From positions 13,817,313-13,881,312 of the forward strand of contig CM075852.1 in NCBI GenBank assembly GCA_037975125.1: 64,000 nt of DNA, read 5' to 3'. Each line of letters begins with the position of its first letter. Positions within the stretch are counted from its first letter, which is position 1. Shown piece after piece: positions 51,240 through 63,621 of this stretch. Under the pieces are notes generated by a model. That model saw nothing but the letters and a program-made list of their open reading frames with translations. It did not search any database and had not been told where the DNA came from. The position numbers and the translations under genes are program-made. The DNA is from Latrodectus hesperus (lineage: Eukaryota > Arthropoda > Arachnida > Araneae > Theridiidae).

Positions 51240-54200
51240 TTTCAAAAAACCACTAGTTGGTTAGAGTCACACAAAACACAGTGGGCAATCCACCACTCTA
51301 ATTCTATACAGATGATCCTGAAAGCAGTCATGTCCAGTTAGTCCTCTAAACAGAGCCACCGCAGTCTTTCATGGAAAACTGGGAGCAATTCTCTCCTCCC
51401 CAGAATCTTCCATCTCATATTTTTTGCACGTTGAATCATGGCCTCCCAGAAATATTATCTACCTAGAATCTATCGAAGAATGATAAAAATTTTGATACAA
51501 CCTAATATGTTTAGGTTTTATTACAATAAGCAATAGAGACTTAATGGGATACATTTTTATCTGGTAACCCTAATTTATTTAAGATGATGAAATAAGATAG
51601 GATTCGCATAATTTTGGACTCTACATGAGCTGCATGAAGAAGAGTTAATTAAATTAAATATATACCCAGTAAAAATATCTTTCTCTTTGATTTTAATGCT
51701 ACATCAAAAAATTCTCCCACTCTGGTAATGCATGTGTATTTCAATAATATTCACTTGAGTTATATTCCAATTTATATTAAGGTTGTAGTTTCTTTTAATA
51801 GTAAGCTGATGAAACCTCTGACGAGATCCATGGAAGAAAAACATTCAAGTCAGTGTCTGCAGCTTCATTAACACAATATGGAGGTGGAATCCATACAATT
51901 TTTATAACAGGATAAAACATAGAGGTATGGATCAGTTTACTTTTCAGATGAAAAACAACTTTATGTGATCCGATAATAGAATTAGAGAGAACTGTAAGAA
52001 TAGATTTACTATCAGAAAAGGTATAATTTTAGACATCAAAGACCATGAAATCTCCAATAGCTTGGCATAAAGTTTCCAGTGTGAAGATAGAATTTATATT
52101 ATAGGTTCTAAATTTAATGGAATATAGCGGAGATTAGGCAGCGATAGAACTCGTCTTGGAGAATTTTGAATCATTTGTTGAATAAGCCAACAAGTCTAGG
52201 ATTGATTATGAAGAAATTCGGGAAACAAGGTTTTAATTTGATAAGAAGGTAAAGACATATTTTGGAATTCAAATTCTGTAATGTGGTAGATACTTCAGAA
52301 GGGGCAAATATTGGGGAAAGTAGTAACTGTATCAAATAATCAGGGTTGATATCAAATTCTATGATGGCTTTTAAAGCAGAAGGATAGTGAAACGTTCGAC
52401 AACATCGATTTCTTCCACTATACTTGAATACAGAGAAGGAAACTATTTTAAGGAAAGATATTTACGCTAAAATTTGAAATTAAGTAAGTTGAGTTTATTT
52501 GATTTGTGGGATGTGCATCTATTTTTCTTAGGACAAAGTTAGAAGTCCGTATAGTAAATCCCAAAGTAATTCTAAAGGCAATAGTATGATAGACTTGCAG
52601 CTGATGGAGTATAACTTTATTGAGAGAGAGTGGGCAAAATAGAACTAGTATACCAGATAAAGCTAAATATTGAAGGATTAAAAAGCAAGAGTAGCTGACG
52701 ATGAGGGCCATATTTTCTTCTTACAAGCATTTTTAAAATGTTGGTTTTTTTAAGGGCTTTATTTTTAAAATCTTAAATGTAAAGACTTTACAGTCCCCGT
52801 TTTAGCTTACAATAATTCCAAGAAAGTATTGCATTGAAACGTTCCTCCATTGATACCAAAGTTCCAGTTTATATCAACTTTACATTTGTAAATTTTAACG
52901 GCAGAAATCTAACTGTGGCAAATATGCAATTCCTAATAGGAACACTGCATTTCTTTGTTATAAATAGCATAAAAAATTGATTTTTATGGGCTCAAGCTTT
53001 TCATTTATTCCACATATAAAAAAATCATAAAAATATACTAAACTTCATCAAAGAAATTAGACATAAAAATAGAAGACAAGACTAAGCCTTGAGGATCTCC
53101 TCTTTTAAGGAAATCTTCTAAGGATTAACAATTTCACCATTTAATTTTAAAGAATCAATCTTGAAGGAAATTCTGAATTTATCTTGCAATATAGCCATTG
53201 ATACCCACTTGTAAACAGTTTAGAATTAATTCATCAATATAAACTGAATCGAAAGCCGACCGAATATCTAATGAGATATCGATGCCTCTTCTCTTTTTGC
53301 TTTTACGATATCCTTAAGGAGAAGCTAGATAGGAAAATCTAGGCAATCACACGAAAATGGAGAAATCCCAAATGGAAAGTTTGAAGTTTTTGATGCTCTT
53401 TATAATAAATTCTTGAAGCTTACAAATATTGTTTCAATCTTCTCGCTTAGCAACTCTTTCAGCTAAGGTATGGCAAGCAGTACATCTTTTAAAAAGGATC
53501 CAAGATAAGTTTTCTAGTTGCCTTTTGGTCTTTTGTGAAGTAGTGTTTTAAAAAAAATTAAAGTCTATTGTGCAATAATTATTTCTCCACGGGGGATTAT
53601 ACTGAGAACGCATTTTTTTATATTATTATTTTCCCTTATTGCTGAAGAAAAAAACTTTGGAATTGTTAGTAATAGCAGATGTCTATCGAGTATAATTCAA
53701 TGTTGATTTTATTACAAATTCCACTCTCAAAAATTTTTTGAGTTTGAAACATGAAACATTTGGGCTAGGGTGTCTGTGGAACATAAAGTAAGATCTTTGA
53801 TCAAGAATGATCCTCTGGGTGAAAGATGGGCTGTTTGAGATTCCTTTAGGATACATAGTTTATAATCGTCAAACCATGATTGTAGTGCTTATCTCTTTTT
53901 AGAATTGAAGAGCCTCACCAACAGTTATGTTTAATATTGAAGTCACTCACTACAGTACATGAAACCTTAATAAACTATTGAAGAAAATTTAAAGAAGAGA
54001 CATTTATAAATTTCGCCTCTTGGCAAATAGATATTTAAAAGATGGACGAGGTTATGACTTATTATTGTAAAACACATTACTTCGTTATTTAAGGCATCAG
54101 GTATAAGAAATATGTATTTTGAAGGGTATTTGCTTGAAAATATTATCACTTGATCCAACCCATGTTTTGAATATATTGCTTCCTTTGAATTATGATTGCT

Positions 54201-54330
54201 TGATGGGGCCTTAAAAAAGTTATCTTGAATAATTCAGTTGTTAAAAGATACAAATTCCTTGAAACATTGGACATGTTTTTTATTCCAAATGCTTCTGACA
54301 TTCCTGAGCTTTGCGTTTTTTAATATAAAA
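51240..54330 (-). pseudogene. Long decayed LINE with endonuclease, reverse transcriptase and RNase H traces
   Basis: About 3.1 kb on the - strand keeps the domain order of a complete LINE second open frame, with many stops and frameshifts. At 54300-54230 there is an NKKH start-like segment. Around 53950-53900 SDFNIKHNCW matches the GDFNxKHxxWG endonuclease motif. Near 53290-53230 SAFDSVYIDELI is the RT palm motif A. Near 53100-53050 GDPQGLVLSSI is RT motif B. At about 52590-52500 AFRITLG is the connection region. Near 52080 SIFTLETLCQAI and 52020 FSDSKSILT are RNase H. Near 51340 LFRGLTGHDCFQDHLYRI is the C-terminal motif. This fits the I-type superfamily. It cannot be active. Confidence 0.85.
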
Positions 54331-54479
54331 ATAGATAAGTGTAGTTACAGAGACTCCTGATACTTTTATCTGTTAAAACTAAAGAGAAAAACAAACTACA
54401 TACTAAAACAAAATGTAAGACTACTTTCAACTAAAAATTATTTGAACTGAAAGAAAAATTGTCAAGAGATTAAGCAATA

Positions 54480-55400
54480 TACAGAGGGTATTAACTTATT
54501 TGTAGAACGATTTCGGGGCCGTTTTTAATTAATATTTAAAATTTAAAGACAAATTTTTAAAATGTTCGATCTGATAGCCTTTTTTCTGGACTATAAGTCT
54601 GCATCGTGATTTCCATGATAGAAGAGCTTTTCGTAAAATTTCCAGGGGTATTGCTTTCCATTCCTTTTTCACTACTTTCCAGACTCCATCTATCGTGATG
54701 GCTTTGCGTTTAGAAAGAGCTCTTTTTTACAGACCAAAGGTACAATAGTTCATAGTTGAAACGTCAGGGGACTTCACAGGAATATGTTGAAAAGGTATAT
54801 ATGCAATACCTGTATTAGTCTTCATTTTCTTAAGGAATGCAGTGGTAGTTTTTGAAGTATGACTTGTAGCTTTGTCTTGATGAAGTTTTACTCTTTGAAA
54901 GTCTTTGGGATAAAGAAGTGGAATTTCTTCTGTAAATATTTTACGTAAAATCTTCTCCTAATAATATGACGAGTTGATTTCAACATTTTTTTCTACTCTT
55001 TTTACTTTTAATTTCCCATTGTAGGAGAAACCTGTGACAATCATAAACCCCTTACTTTCTTTACATTCTGAAACTTTCTTTACATTGATGGAACCAGGTT
55101 TGTACATTTTATCTCTTTCTAAAAAGTTCTATTCTTTGAACAATGATCTTCGTGGAAAAACCTTCACCAATGCAGAAGATTTGCGCCAACCCCTCACGGG
55201 CTTCTTTGCACCTAAAATCCCCCGAGTTTTACCTCAAGGCATTTGCCCAACGGGAGACACGTTAGCAATAGTTTTGTTCTTTTGGGTCACTATAAAAGGC
55301 AAGAACTTTCTTGTTTACCTTGTAATTGGTAGCAGTTAAAAGATAACGACCATTCATTTTCGACAAATGAGGCTAATAAACAAAGAAGTAAGTTATGTAT
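54480..55400 (-). pseudogene. Mariner/Tc1-superfamily transposase relic
   Basis: On the - strand, 55030-54480 reads a largely continuous transposase core. It starts with GFMIVTGFSYNGKLKVK, then VEINSSYY, FTEEIPLLYPKDFQR, and VKLHQDKATSHTS, which contains the second catalytic Asp. It goes on through AYIPFQHIPVKSPDVSTMNY and ends RCRLIVQKKGYQIEH. The third acidic residue, normally in an SPMDFC context, reads Asn. The upstream half (55400-55050) is shifted between frames. Terminal inverted repeats were not found. The family is a single-gene DNA transposon of the Tc1/mariner superfamily. Confidence 0.8.
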
Positions 55401-55664
55401 GGTACAATGATTCAACATACAATTAATTTAATAATTTTTGAAGACAATTTAGAACAATACATGCCATTGCAGAGAAATAATTAATGTCCGAAGTTTAAAC
55501 TAAATAATTTTGCATTCTTGATACTTATAAGCCATTGAAAAGACATTTCTCAGAACAGTAAAATCATCACCATGGCAATCAACAATAACCAATTACAAGT
55601 GCACATAAATCTTCTGTTACCACTTTTGAACAAAGCTTAACTTCAAAATTTTACAACTGCCTCG

Positions 55665-56030
55665 CAGAATGCAGATGCCTGGTTGGTTAGGCTGTCGATT
55701 GCAAGGAAATTATTTCAAAATTCGGCTTGACCGAAGATCCACCGTGCTTATTAGTCGACTGTGATACGATAAATAGGCCATGATCGTAATATCCTCCAAA
55801 TGGAATGATACTTCGGGGATGGCATGTAAATATTGGGGGTCTTCCTCCCCTTGATCAATCATTTCGAAAACTCCCATTTGGACTATTTTTAGTCGAGCCA
55901 AAGTCTGGACAAGGTATAGGGAAGTATGCTGGCGCAACAATTGCGTCAATACTCATTTTAACCAGTAATGTGGTGCAAAACGCTCCCGAGTTCTGGGAAA
56001 CATACTATGACAATACATTTTAACCAATAT
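55665..56030 (+). mobile_element. tRNA-headed SINE
   Basis: The head reads GCCTGGTTGGTTAGGCTGTC (box A-like) and then TCGGCTTGACCGAAGATCC (degenerate box B region). The body has CCTCCAAATGGAATGATACT and GGGGGTCTTCCTCCCC. The layout, tRNA-like head and then a body of about 300 bases, fits a SINE of a different family from the one at 30673. Ends and target duplication were not resolved. Confidence 0.65.
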
Positions 56031-56552
56031 TCTAGACTGGAAAATATCATAATCTTATAACAGCATATATTCTCTTGTTCTATTGCGAATTCATTTGAAT
56101 CTAGCAATTACATTATAATAATGCATACATGATAATTTTATCTACACAGAACATTTGAAAGCTTTGAAATAGGCCTTTTATATTCATAATTATTAGGATA
56201 GAATAAATCTAAATAACTCTAAATCTTACTCTAATTTTAAGCTTTGATTCAATCATCTTTATCAACAAATCGACGATAATTTTAACAAATGTGCTTAAAG
56301 AAGATTGAATTAATTACTTCTTCTGTAATTCTTGTTAGGACCTGCAGAATATTAATAAAAATTGCGTGCAAATTATGAAAATTGAAAACTTTTGGCACCT
56401 GTTGCAAAGGAAAAAAATGGAAAGTAAAAATTTTTATTTTATATAATAAATCGGATACTCATTGCTTTAGTAAATATTGTTGTTTATATTTGTTTTTATT
56501 TATTTAATGCTAAGTATCAACTCAGAATTTGTTCAGACTTTTAAGACCCAGT

Positions 56553-56556
<4 letters not shown>

Positions 56557-56642
<86 letters not shown>
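56557..56642. repeat. (TA)n microsatellite
   Basis: About 86 bases of pure TA repeat. Confidence 0.98.
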
Positions 56643-56647
<5 letters not shown>

Positions 56648-59349
56648 ATTTAATATTAATATATTTCATTGAGATTTATATAAATATAATATATTTTATT
56701 ATTACTATTTAATAAAATTAAAAAGTAAAAAACAAAATAAAATTTACATATTTCTTATATAAACATCTGATTTTAATATAAATGGTAAAATATAAAAAAT
56801 GAATCAATGCAAAGCATATTTCTTAATATTTACAATATATTTATCAAAATAAAGATTGCAAAATATTATATTCTCTTAATCATGTTTTCATTTTTAATAA
56901 ATGCTGAAAAGAAGTTAACGCGTTCAATTTACTTGAAGAGTGTCTTAAATTATTTTTCTGTTTACAGATGTTCATTGCCCCAAAATATAATCTACAAAGA
57001 AAAGGCGGCAAATTAAATTGATCGGCTCTTTTGATATGGATTCACTTTCATCTCACAGAAGATATTTGCTGATAAAGAGAAATTTTTTCTCTTTATTAGA
57101 TACTTCATGATGAAATTTATCATTTCCAATATAGAACAAGAGGTAAGTATTTTATCTCTTGATTTATCTTTCTTTTTTTGGTACTTATTTAAAAAGTTGA
57201 TATTCGTTCCAGGCATTTAATAAAAAATTTATGAATAATTATTGTATTCGGGACATTTTTAAAGAAAATCAAATTCTTTTTATAAGAAATGCATTATTCG
57301 TATCAAAAACCAATGCATAAGTATAATTTTCCATATTGTATTGTTATAACGTATAAAAATTGAAGTCAATTATCTAAAATTATTAGTTTAATCATATTTT
57401 TAATAACTAATCTTAATTTTTAATAACTAATTTTAATAAAAATTATCAAAATATGCCACACTAATTCAAATTTAATTAAATTATAACATTTAATACTTTA
57501 GTTGTTATTTGTAAGTATTGAGTTATTGAAGTGGATTCGAATAAGGAAAATATATTTATTAAACACACACCGTCACAGACTGGCTGCCTTTTTCCCTCTC
57601 ACACGCGGAGGGTTACAAAAACGTCTCCTATTGGCTGGCGGCAGGAGCAGAGGTAGGGGGATTGCCACAATACCATAATTAATATGCATATATTATTGGG
57701 TGAAAATTTATTCAGTTCTTCCTTAAAACGTATTGTAATGGATGAAAACTGGAATCAACAATATTTTATATTTTAAAGAAAAAAAATTGGAAAATGTTTA
57801 TATTATAGCGAATTATTCTCTTATTTTAAATCAAAACTTTTCTTTAAAAGAAGAAATATTGAAGAAATTTTTGATGCACCAAAAATTACTTCATGAGAAA
57901 GTATTGAAGTAGAATGAAGTGATAAAGTAACTTACCTCTTATTTGCTATTTTGTTATTATAAAAAAATGTAAATAAGAGGTTTCTTATTCACCTCTCATT
58001 CAATTTCAGTTTAAAATTGGGTGAAAATATTTTTGTTAAGTTTTTTGCATATTTTTTAGAAAATTAATCTTAAAATTGATATTATTTATGATTTATTCTG
58101 TGTATATGTCCTCTGGTGTGAAACAGGCTGTTTCAAAAGTTTGTATACGAATTTTGTTTTATGAAAATGCATAATTCATGACACTCACTAGTTTTACGCG
58201 CATTTTATTGATTGTTCATGAAAGATTCTAGAAACAAAGTATAAAATCATAATTATTTTGAATGAGCCTCATAGAATTTTAATCTAATGAATCCTTTTGT
58301 ATAATTCAATTGATATCTTCAGATCAAAAATTTTGGATCATCATAATTTGTACAGAGATATAGTTATCGCGTGACAAAGCCATCTTCTAATTAACACAGT
58401 GATAACTTAGTAATCATTCGCATTCATAAAGAACACTATTTTTACATAATGCATCATTTTGAGGGATTTGAAAATTATAAAAACGATCGTATTTATTGTT
58501 TTCTTAGATTTTTATCTATTGAATGAGATAAATATACAATGAAGTTTTGAAGTTATTCAATTCTCTTTACATGTATACTTAATTCTACGGATATGCGTCG
58601 ATTTGAAGCAGTTCCAAGAAAAATTTTAAACATTAAATGGTTGTTTCTTTCTTTGCAGTTGAGATCATGATGAAGCCACTTTATTACATTTCTCATTGGT
58701 TTAAAGCATCCATGATGTCAGATAACGTCTCATTTACATCCCGTTGTACTGAGACCACGACGACTTGTCGATGACTTTGCCTTCCAATCACATTCTTCGA
58801 GTGGCAGCCAACAAGGTGAAGTTTACCAACAAATATCTGAGATACTGTCCAAGTTCATTTTGATAGTAAAACGATTTCTTATACAAAGACCAAAACATCG
58901 GTTTGAGAAGCCGTTTTCCATGGATTCAAACACATGGACAATAGAAGAGAAGAAAAAATCAAAATGAAAAAGTCGAGACAAAATGTCCACTTTAAAGCTA
59001 GTTTAGATTGGCAAAGCCGACTTAAATATTTAGTAAATTAGTTTCAAACATGGAAAAATTGCAATAAATAGTAGCTATGAAAAAGAGATTGTCGGTGCCT
59101 TGAATGAATGAAGGCCTCTCAACAACAGGTGGTAAAACGAAACGTTGAGTGAGCATTGCAGAGCAGAGAGGGTGCAAAAGCTGGGAAGAATGAATGCCGA
59201 AGAGTGAAGTAATGGACTAAAATATTGAAAAGTAAAGACTTTCCATAAGTATAGACATTAAGTTTTCAATTTTTTACTTGTGGTGTTTCATGGTATCGCT
59301 TTCTAATAAATGGTTGTTTTTTAATTCTATGTATTCTCGTTCATGCGTC

Positions 59350-59391
59350 AGATGGATGGATGTTCGTAGAGATTGGAATGTCCATCCATCT
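59350..59391. other. Perfect 11-bp inverted repeat (hairpin)
   Basis: AGATGGATGGA and TCCATCCATCT are separated by 20 bases, giving an 11-bp stem with a partly pairing loop. No transposon ends or gene are next to it, so its meaning is unknown. Confidence 0.8.
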
Positions 59392-59813
59392 AATACGAAT
59401 GGATAAAGTTAAAAAAATTCAAAAGCTAATTTTCTGTACATTATGCAAAATGATATTGGTTAACGTTTTAGGATTAAAAGAAAATATATCAGAAAATCAA
59501 TAAATAGAGTTGGCTTTGCATGATGAAAGCTTCAAAGAGGCATCTATTTCCAGTTTCTTAAAAAAATGTTACATTAAATCTTCGCTCAGTAACAGGAATA
59601 CGCTCGAAAAGTGTAAAATTCGTATTCGATTTTAAATACTGTTAAACAATGGGAGATGGATTTTTTAAGATGACATATTAAGTATGCTTTTCTTTATGGG
59701 ATAAATGATCCCGTGTTTTCCATTTTTTAATGTTTTATGTGAATGCGGCATTTTCTTCCTTTACATTGGTATAAATAAAAAGGATATTTCATGTATTAGA
59801 AAGCTTTAAAATA

Positions 59814-59900
59814 GCATCCCCTAGCGATAGAACCACATTCTTCGGAATGGTAGGTCTCAGGTTTAATCTTAGTTAATATTCAAGTGCTGTTGAACATCGA
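59814..59900 (+). mobile_element. tRNA-like SINE head fragment
   Basis: CCCTAGCGATAGAACCACAT is box A-like and CTCAGGTTTAATCTTAGTT is box B-like, about 35 bases apart. It is followed by CAAGTGCTGTTGAACATCGA. No tail was recognised. Confidence 0.5.
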
Positions 59901-59999
59901 CCGAGATCAAACTATTCTCTTTTTTAAATTTTCTTCCTTTACATTCATCCAAATAGATACTATGAGGCTGTGATGCATACGGCATAGTCCCCAAAGCTG

Positions 60000-60236
60000 T
60001 TTTAAAGCATTTCAGTATCAACCTGGTAAGTTACTTTACAGACGAACATTTTATAGACAATCGGCCGTATTCGCGTGTCACAATGGAGGAAACCATGAAA
60101 ACTCCTAAGATACCAGACCAGATAACTTGCATGCAAAACCAAAAGTGTAACATTCCCTCTCGTTGTTGAACAGTGGCTAGGCTTAAACTCGGAGTATTTT
60201 GCTCTGGGTAAGCGTTGTCCTACCACTAGATCTTTC
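60000..60236 (-). mobile_element. tRNA-headed SINE fragment
   Basis: On the - strand it begins GATCTAGTGGTAGGACAACG (box A-like) and GAGTTTAAGCCTAGCCACTG (box B-like). The body contains GGTTTCCTCCATTGTGACAC and CGCGAATACGGCC. The 74-residue open frame across it is a by-product. Confidence 0.62.
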
Positions 60237-60396
60237 TAAATTCTGTAGGTACTTGGAAGTTGGTTGGTTTTCTGCTTTACCAATTGAATAAGAAAACCAC
60301 AAGTTGTCCTACCACTAGATCTTGACGAATTGTATGGATATTTAGAAGTTATCTGTGTGTGGTCTTCTACTTTATCAACTGGATAAGAAAACCACT
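60214..60396. repeat. Tandem duplication, 89-bp step, at the SINE head
   Basis: GTTGTCCTACCACTAGATCT occurs at about 60214 and 60303. The sequence after each (ending AATAAGAAAACCAC and GATAAGAAAACCAC) also matches. Confidence 0.8.
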
Positions 60397-63300
60397 AACT
60401 TCAAGAGGTACTTCTGAAAAGCAAGCTGAATAGTTATCTCTCTGCTTATCTGTTCAACAGTCCATAATATAATATCCCACTTTGGATAGGGATGCCTGTA
60501 CAAGTTCTAAATGCCTTTTAAGCAGTTATTCTCATCTAATTAGCCTTTGTGGGAAAGAAATGGCAGTTCAGTGGCAAACTGGAAATTAAATATACAGTGA
60601 CTATTAAAAAATACCTTACAACAATTTTTGTTTGTTGGAATATCTTGATACTTTCCTGATACATAGACCCATATTTTTAGTTTTAACTTAATCACACAAT
60701 ATTTTTTAATCACCCATTTTTTGTAAGTTAATAATTGTAAAAGCTATATAAATAAATCATTTTAAAGGCTATAACAGATTTGTAATTGTAGATAATGTGA
60801 TAGCAAAAAAAAAAAACATTTTAAAACGAAATCATTTAAGTAGATTTCTGTAATAAAAATATGACATATACAAATAATTTAGCAATATAACTGTGGTATA
60901 GAACATTTTTCTTATCCTTAAATTTTTCTCAAATGAAATCAAATTTAATAAATCGTATTTTATTATCTTAATATTGATTATGTTTAACTGAAATTTATGT
61001 CTGTTCAAAATCAACAATTTTTAGCTATATCATGGAAAAAGGTGAAAGAAAATGTAAATGTTTTCTAATCAATTTAACTTATGAGATCCCCTGTTTTAAT
61101 AACAATTTCTTAACATTTTTATACAGGCTTTACATTTGATAAATTAAACTTTAATTTAGTTTATTTATTTTTTTATATTTAATCATTTGGTGAGTATTTC
61201 ATGTTAACGATTCCTTTACAAATATTTGAAAACGTGTTTCTATTTCAATTGAATCCCATTTCGGATTTAATGGTTTGAATATGTTAAAAAACATAACGAA
61301 TATTTTCTGAAAAAGTGTTTAAGAAACTGATTTTTTTGAGTTTTGAATAAGTTTTTAATTAATGTTTCATAATATTATAGCGTGAACTAGAAAATGTTTA
61401 TATGGAGATTTTGATAAACTCTTTCATATTTCTATCTTTTTAGTTATAAACTTAGATTTGTGCCTTTTTAATACTAACATTAAATGTATGCAACTGAAAC
61501 TATTTTACATAAATGGGTTCCCTATTATATCCAATATTTTCAGTCTTTGTAAGAACATAATTTTATAATATTCATGTAAATGGAAAACTCATTTAAAGAA
61601 ATTTGATTTCTAATTTTGTTGAATAATTTAGTTTTTTTATAATTATATTTTTGTCCAATTATTTTAACTAAGAAAATTGCTATTTAATTTACGGTTTGTT
61701 TACTCTTATCTGCTTTTTAAAAATAAATATTTTTTTTCATAATAATGACAAAAAATAAGAAATATTAAAAATTTAATCCCCTATTGCAGTGTAAAAATTT
61801 TTTAAATTTTACTAACATTTAATTATGCTTTACAGTAAAAAAAATATGATTCCGAATAATTTTTTTTAAATTTGTAACTAATAACTTAAAAGGTTTGGTT
61901 AAGTAAATTTTATTTAAATTAAGCACATTAATTTAGTACTTTTCATTTACTTTAAATTGTGGATTCATCTCTTTTTGTAAGTTTGCAGAAAGTTAAACTT
62001 TTGACGGATTTAATATAAAATGCCTTATAATTTTAGTATTTACTGGCAATATTTTATTCACATAATTGTTTTATAAATTCTCATATTATATATCTTATAT
62101 ATTAAATAGTAAAACATTCAAAAATAATAGATTTTTTAAAATAACATTATCATAGAGAAAATGAATAGAAACACACTTGATCTGACCTCATTAAATTATA
62201 TATTATAAAGAAACTATTTTGCTTGTAAATATTTGCTTACAAATTAGAGATAATAAATGACTTAAATATTAAGGTAACTGGAAAAATTTATGCATAAAAT
62301 TTTAAGTTACTGAGAGGATTTATTTTATATTTAAAACAATGCAAATGAGATACAGAACATATCATCATAAACAATTAGTAAAATTTTAGCTGAAACGTAT
62401 AAAATTTCTTGGGAGAAACATTACAAGGCAGTTTCTTCCCATTGCAAAACAGAAAGCGGAAACTACGTGAAAACAATGATTTTATATAACGACGCCAGTT
62501 TGTTACTCTTATCAGGAAATTAAGTGGCAAAGTTTCATAACATTCAGGATTTGGCATAAACAAACATAAAATGAATGGAAAATAAGGATTTTTCTGCAGT
62601 TTTGTGATATTTAATTTCATTTAAATGAGTTATTAAAATTTTTTTTCGTAAAAATGAAGTGGGAAACTTTTGTCATTTTTTCCAGTAAAATGCGATAGGG
62701 AATATTAATGAAATACACAAAAATGTTTGGAATAGTTTTTCCTTAATTTCAGCATATCTACATTTTTTAGAAATAAGAAGATATATTTGATGACATTAAT
62801 GTATTTCACGAGATTTATATTTGTATTTAAACAATAACAAAGTAATACACTCTTTGAAGATACTTTTTTTATTCATTAGCCATTTCTTGGAAAAGTAATT
62901 TTTCAATTTATTTTGTTTCACATACATATTTATATATCTAAATTTAATATTTTTTGTTAAATAATGTTATGCTTAGATTTACACTCATTGCAAATAAAAT
63001 CTGATTATATTTTAATTAATTTTAAATCGAATATTAACATATTGAAATGTGGATGGTAAAAAAAATAAATCTTAACATTTTTTGTGTATTGAAGACCAGA
63101 TCACAAAAATTTAATGCGAAAATTCTGAGATATATATAATTAAGAAAAATATGCTTTTTCTATTTATAACTTAATATCACTCTGTTAATGTTATTTTTTG
63201 TTAATTTACTTGTTCTTTGTCACTTTAATTGGTATTCAGTTGCTAATTTTCCTATCAGAACTCTATACTTATGATTAATGTATTCAAACTTTGCGCAACT

Positions 63301-63621
63301 ATTTTACCTGGAATACGATGGCCATTTTTCTAGCCATTCATCGCAAACTAACCTCTTAATTGAAGTGAGATAGTTACCCACAGAGTAAATATATAAAAGC
63401 TGTAAATAATTATATTCAGTAAAATAAGAATGTTAAATAGTGTTAATTAAATGGACCAAAAATTCCCTAATCACCTTTATTAAGTAAAACTAATCTCAAT
63501 CCAGACTTTTCAGAGCAAACTTTTTCCGCTTTTATAATTTAAAAATTAAATTTACAGTTAATCATTTTTACTTAAATCTAAATTAGAGCTAGTGGTAGTA
63601 GAGCTGAATTTTGAAGATATA
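60397..63621. other. AT-rich DNA with no recognised gene
   Basis: No gene or repeat recognised. Confidence 0.5.

Larger units (their letters stand above)
56031..59810. other. AT-rich DNA with no recognised gene
   Basis: It contains a (TA)n array, a GC-richer patch at about 57565-57675 of unknown nature, and a hairpin at 59350-59391. A possible exon at 58659-58773 was considered and rejected. Confidence 0.5.

Noticed and set aside
57565..57675. GC-richer patch with CACACGCGGAGGGTTAC
   Set aside because: Too short to classify; no tRNA boxes, TIR or open frame.
58659..58773. Possible exon after TTTCTTTGCAG reading EIMMKPLYYISHW and ending in a stop
   Set aside because: Good acceptor but no recognised domain and no partner exon; low information in 37 residues.
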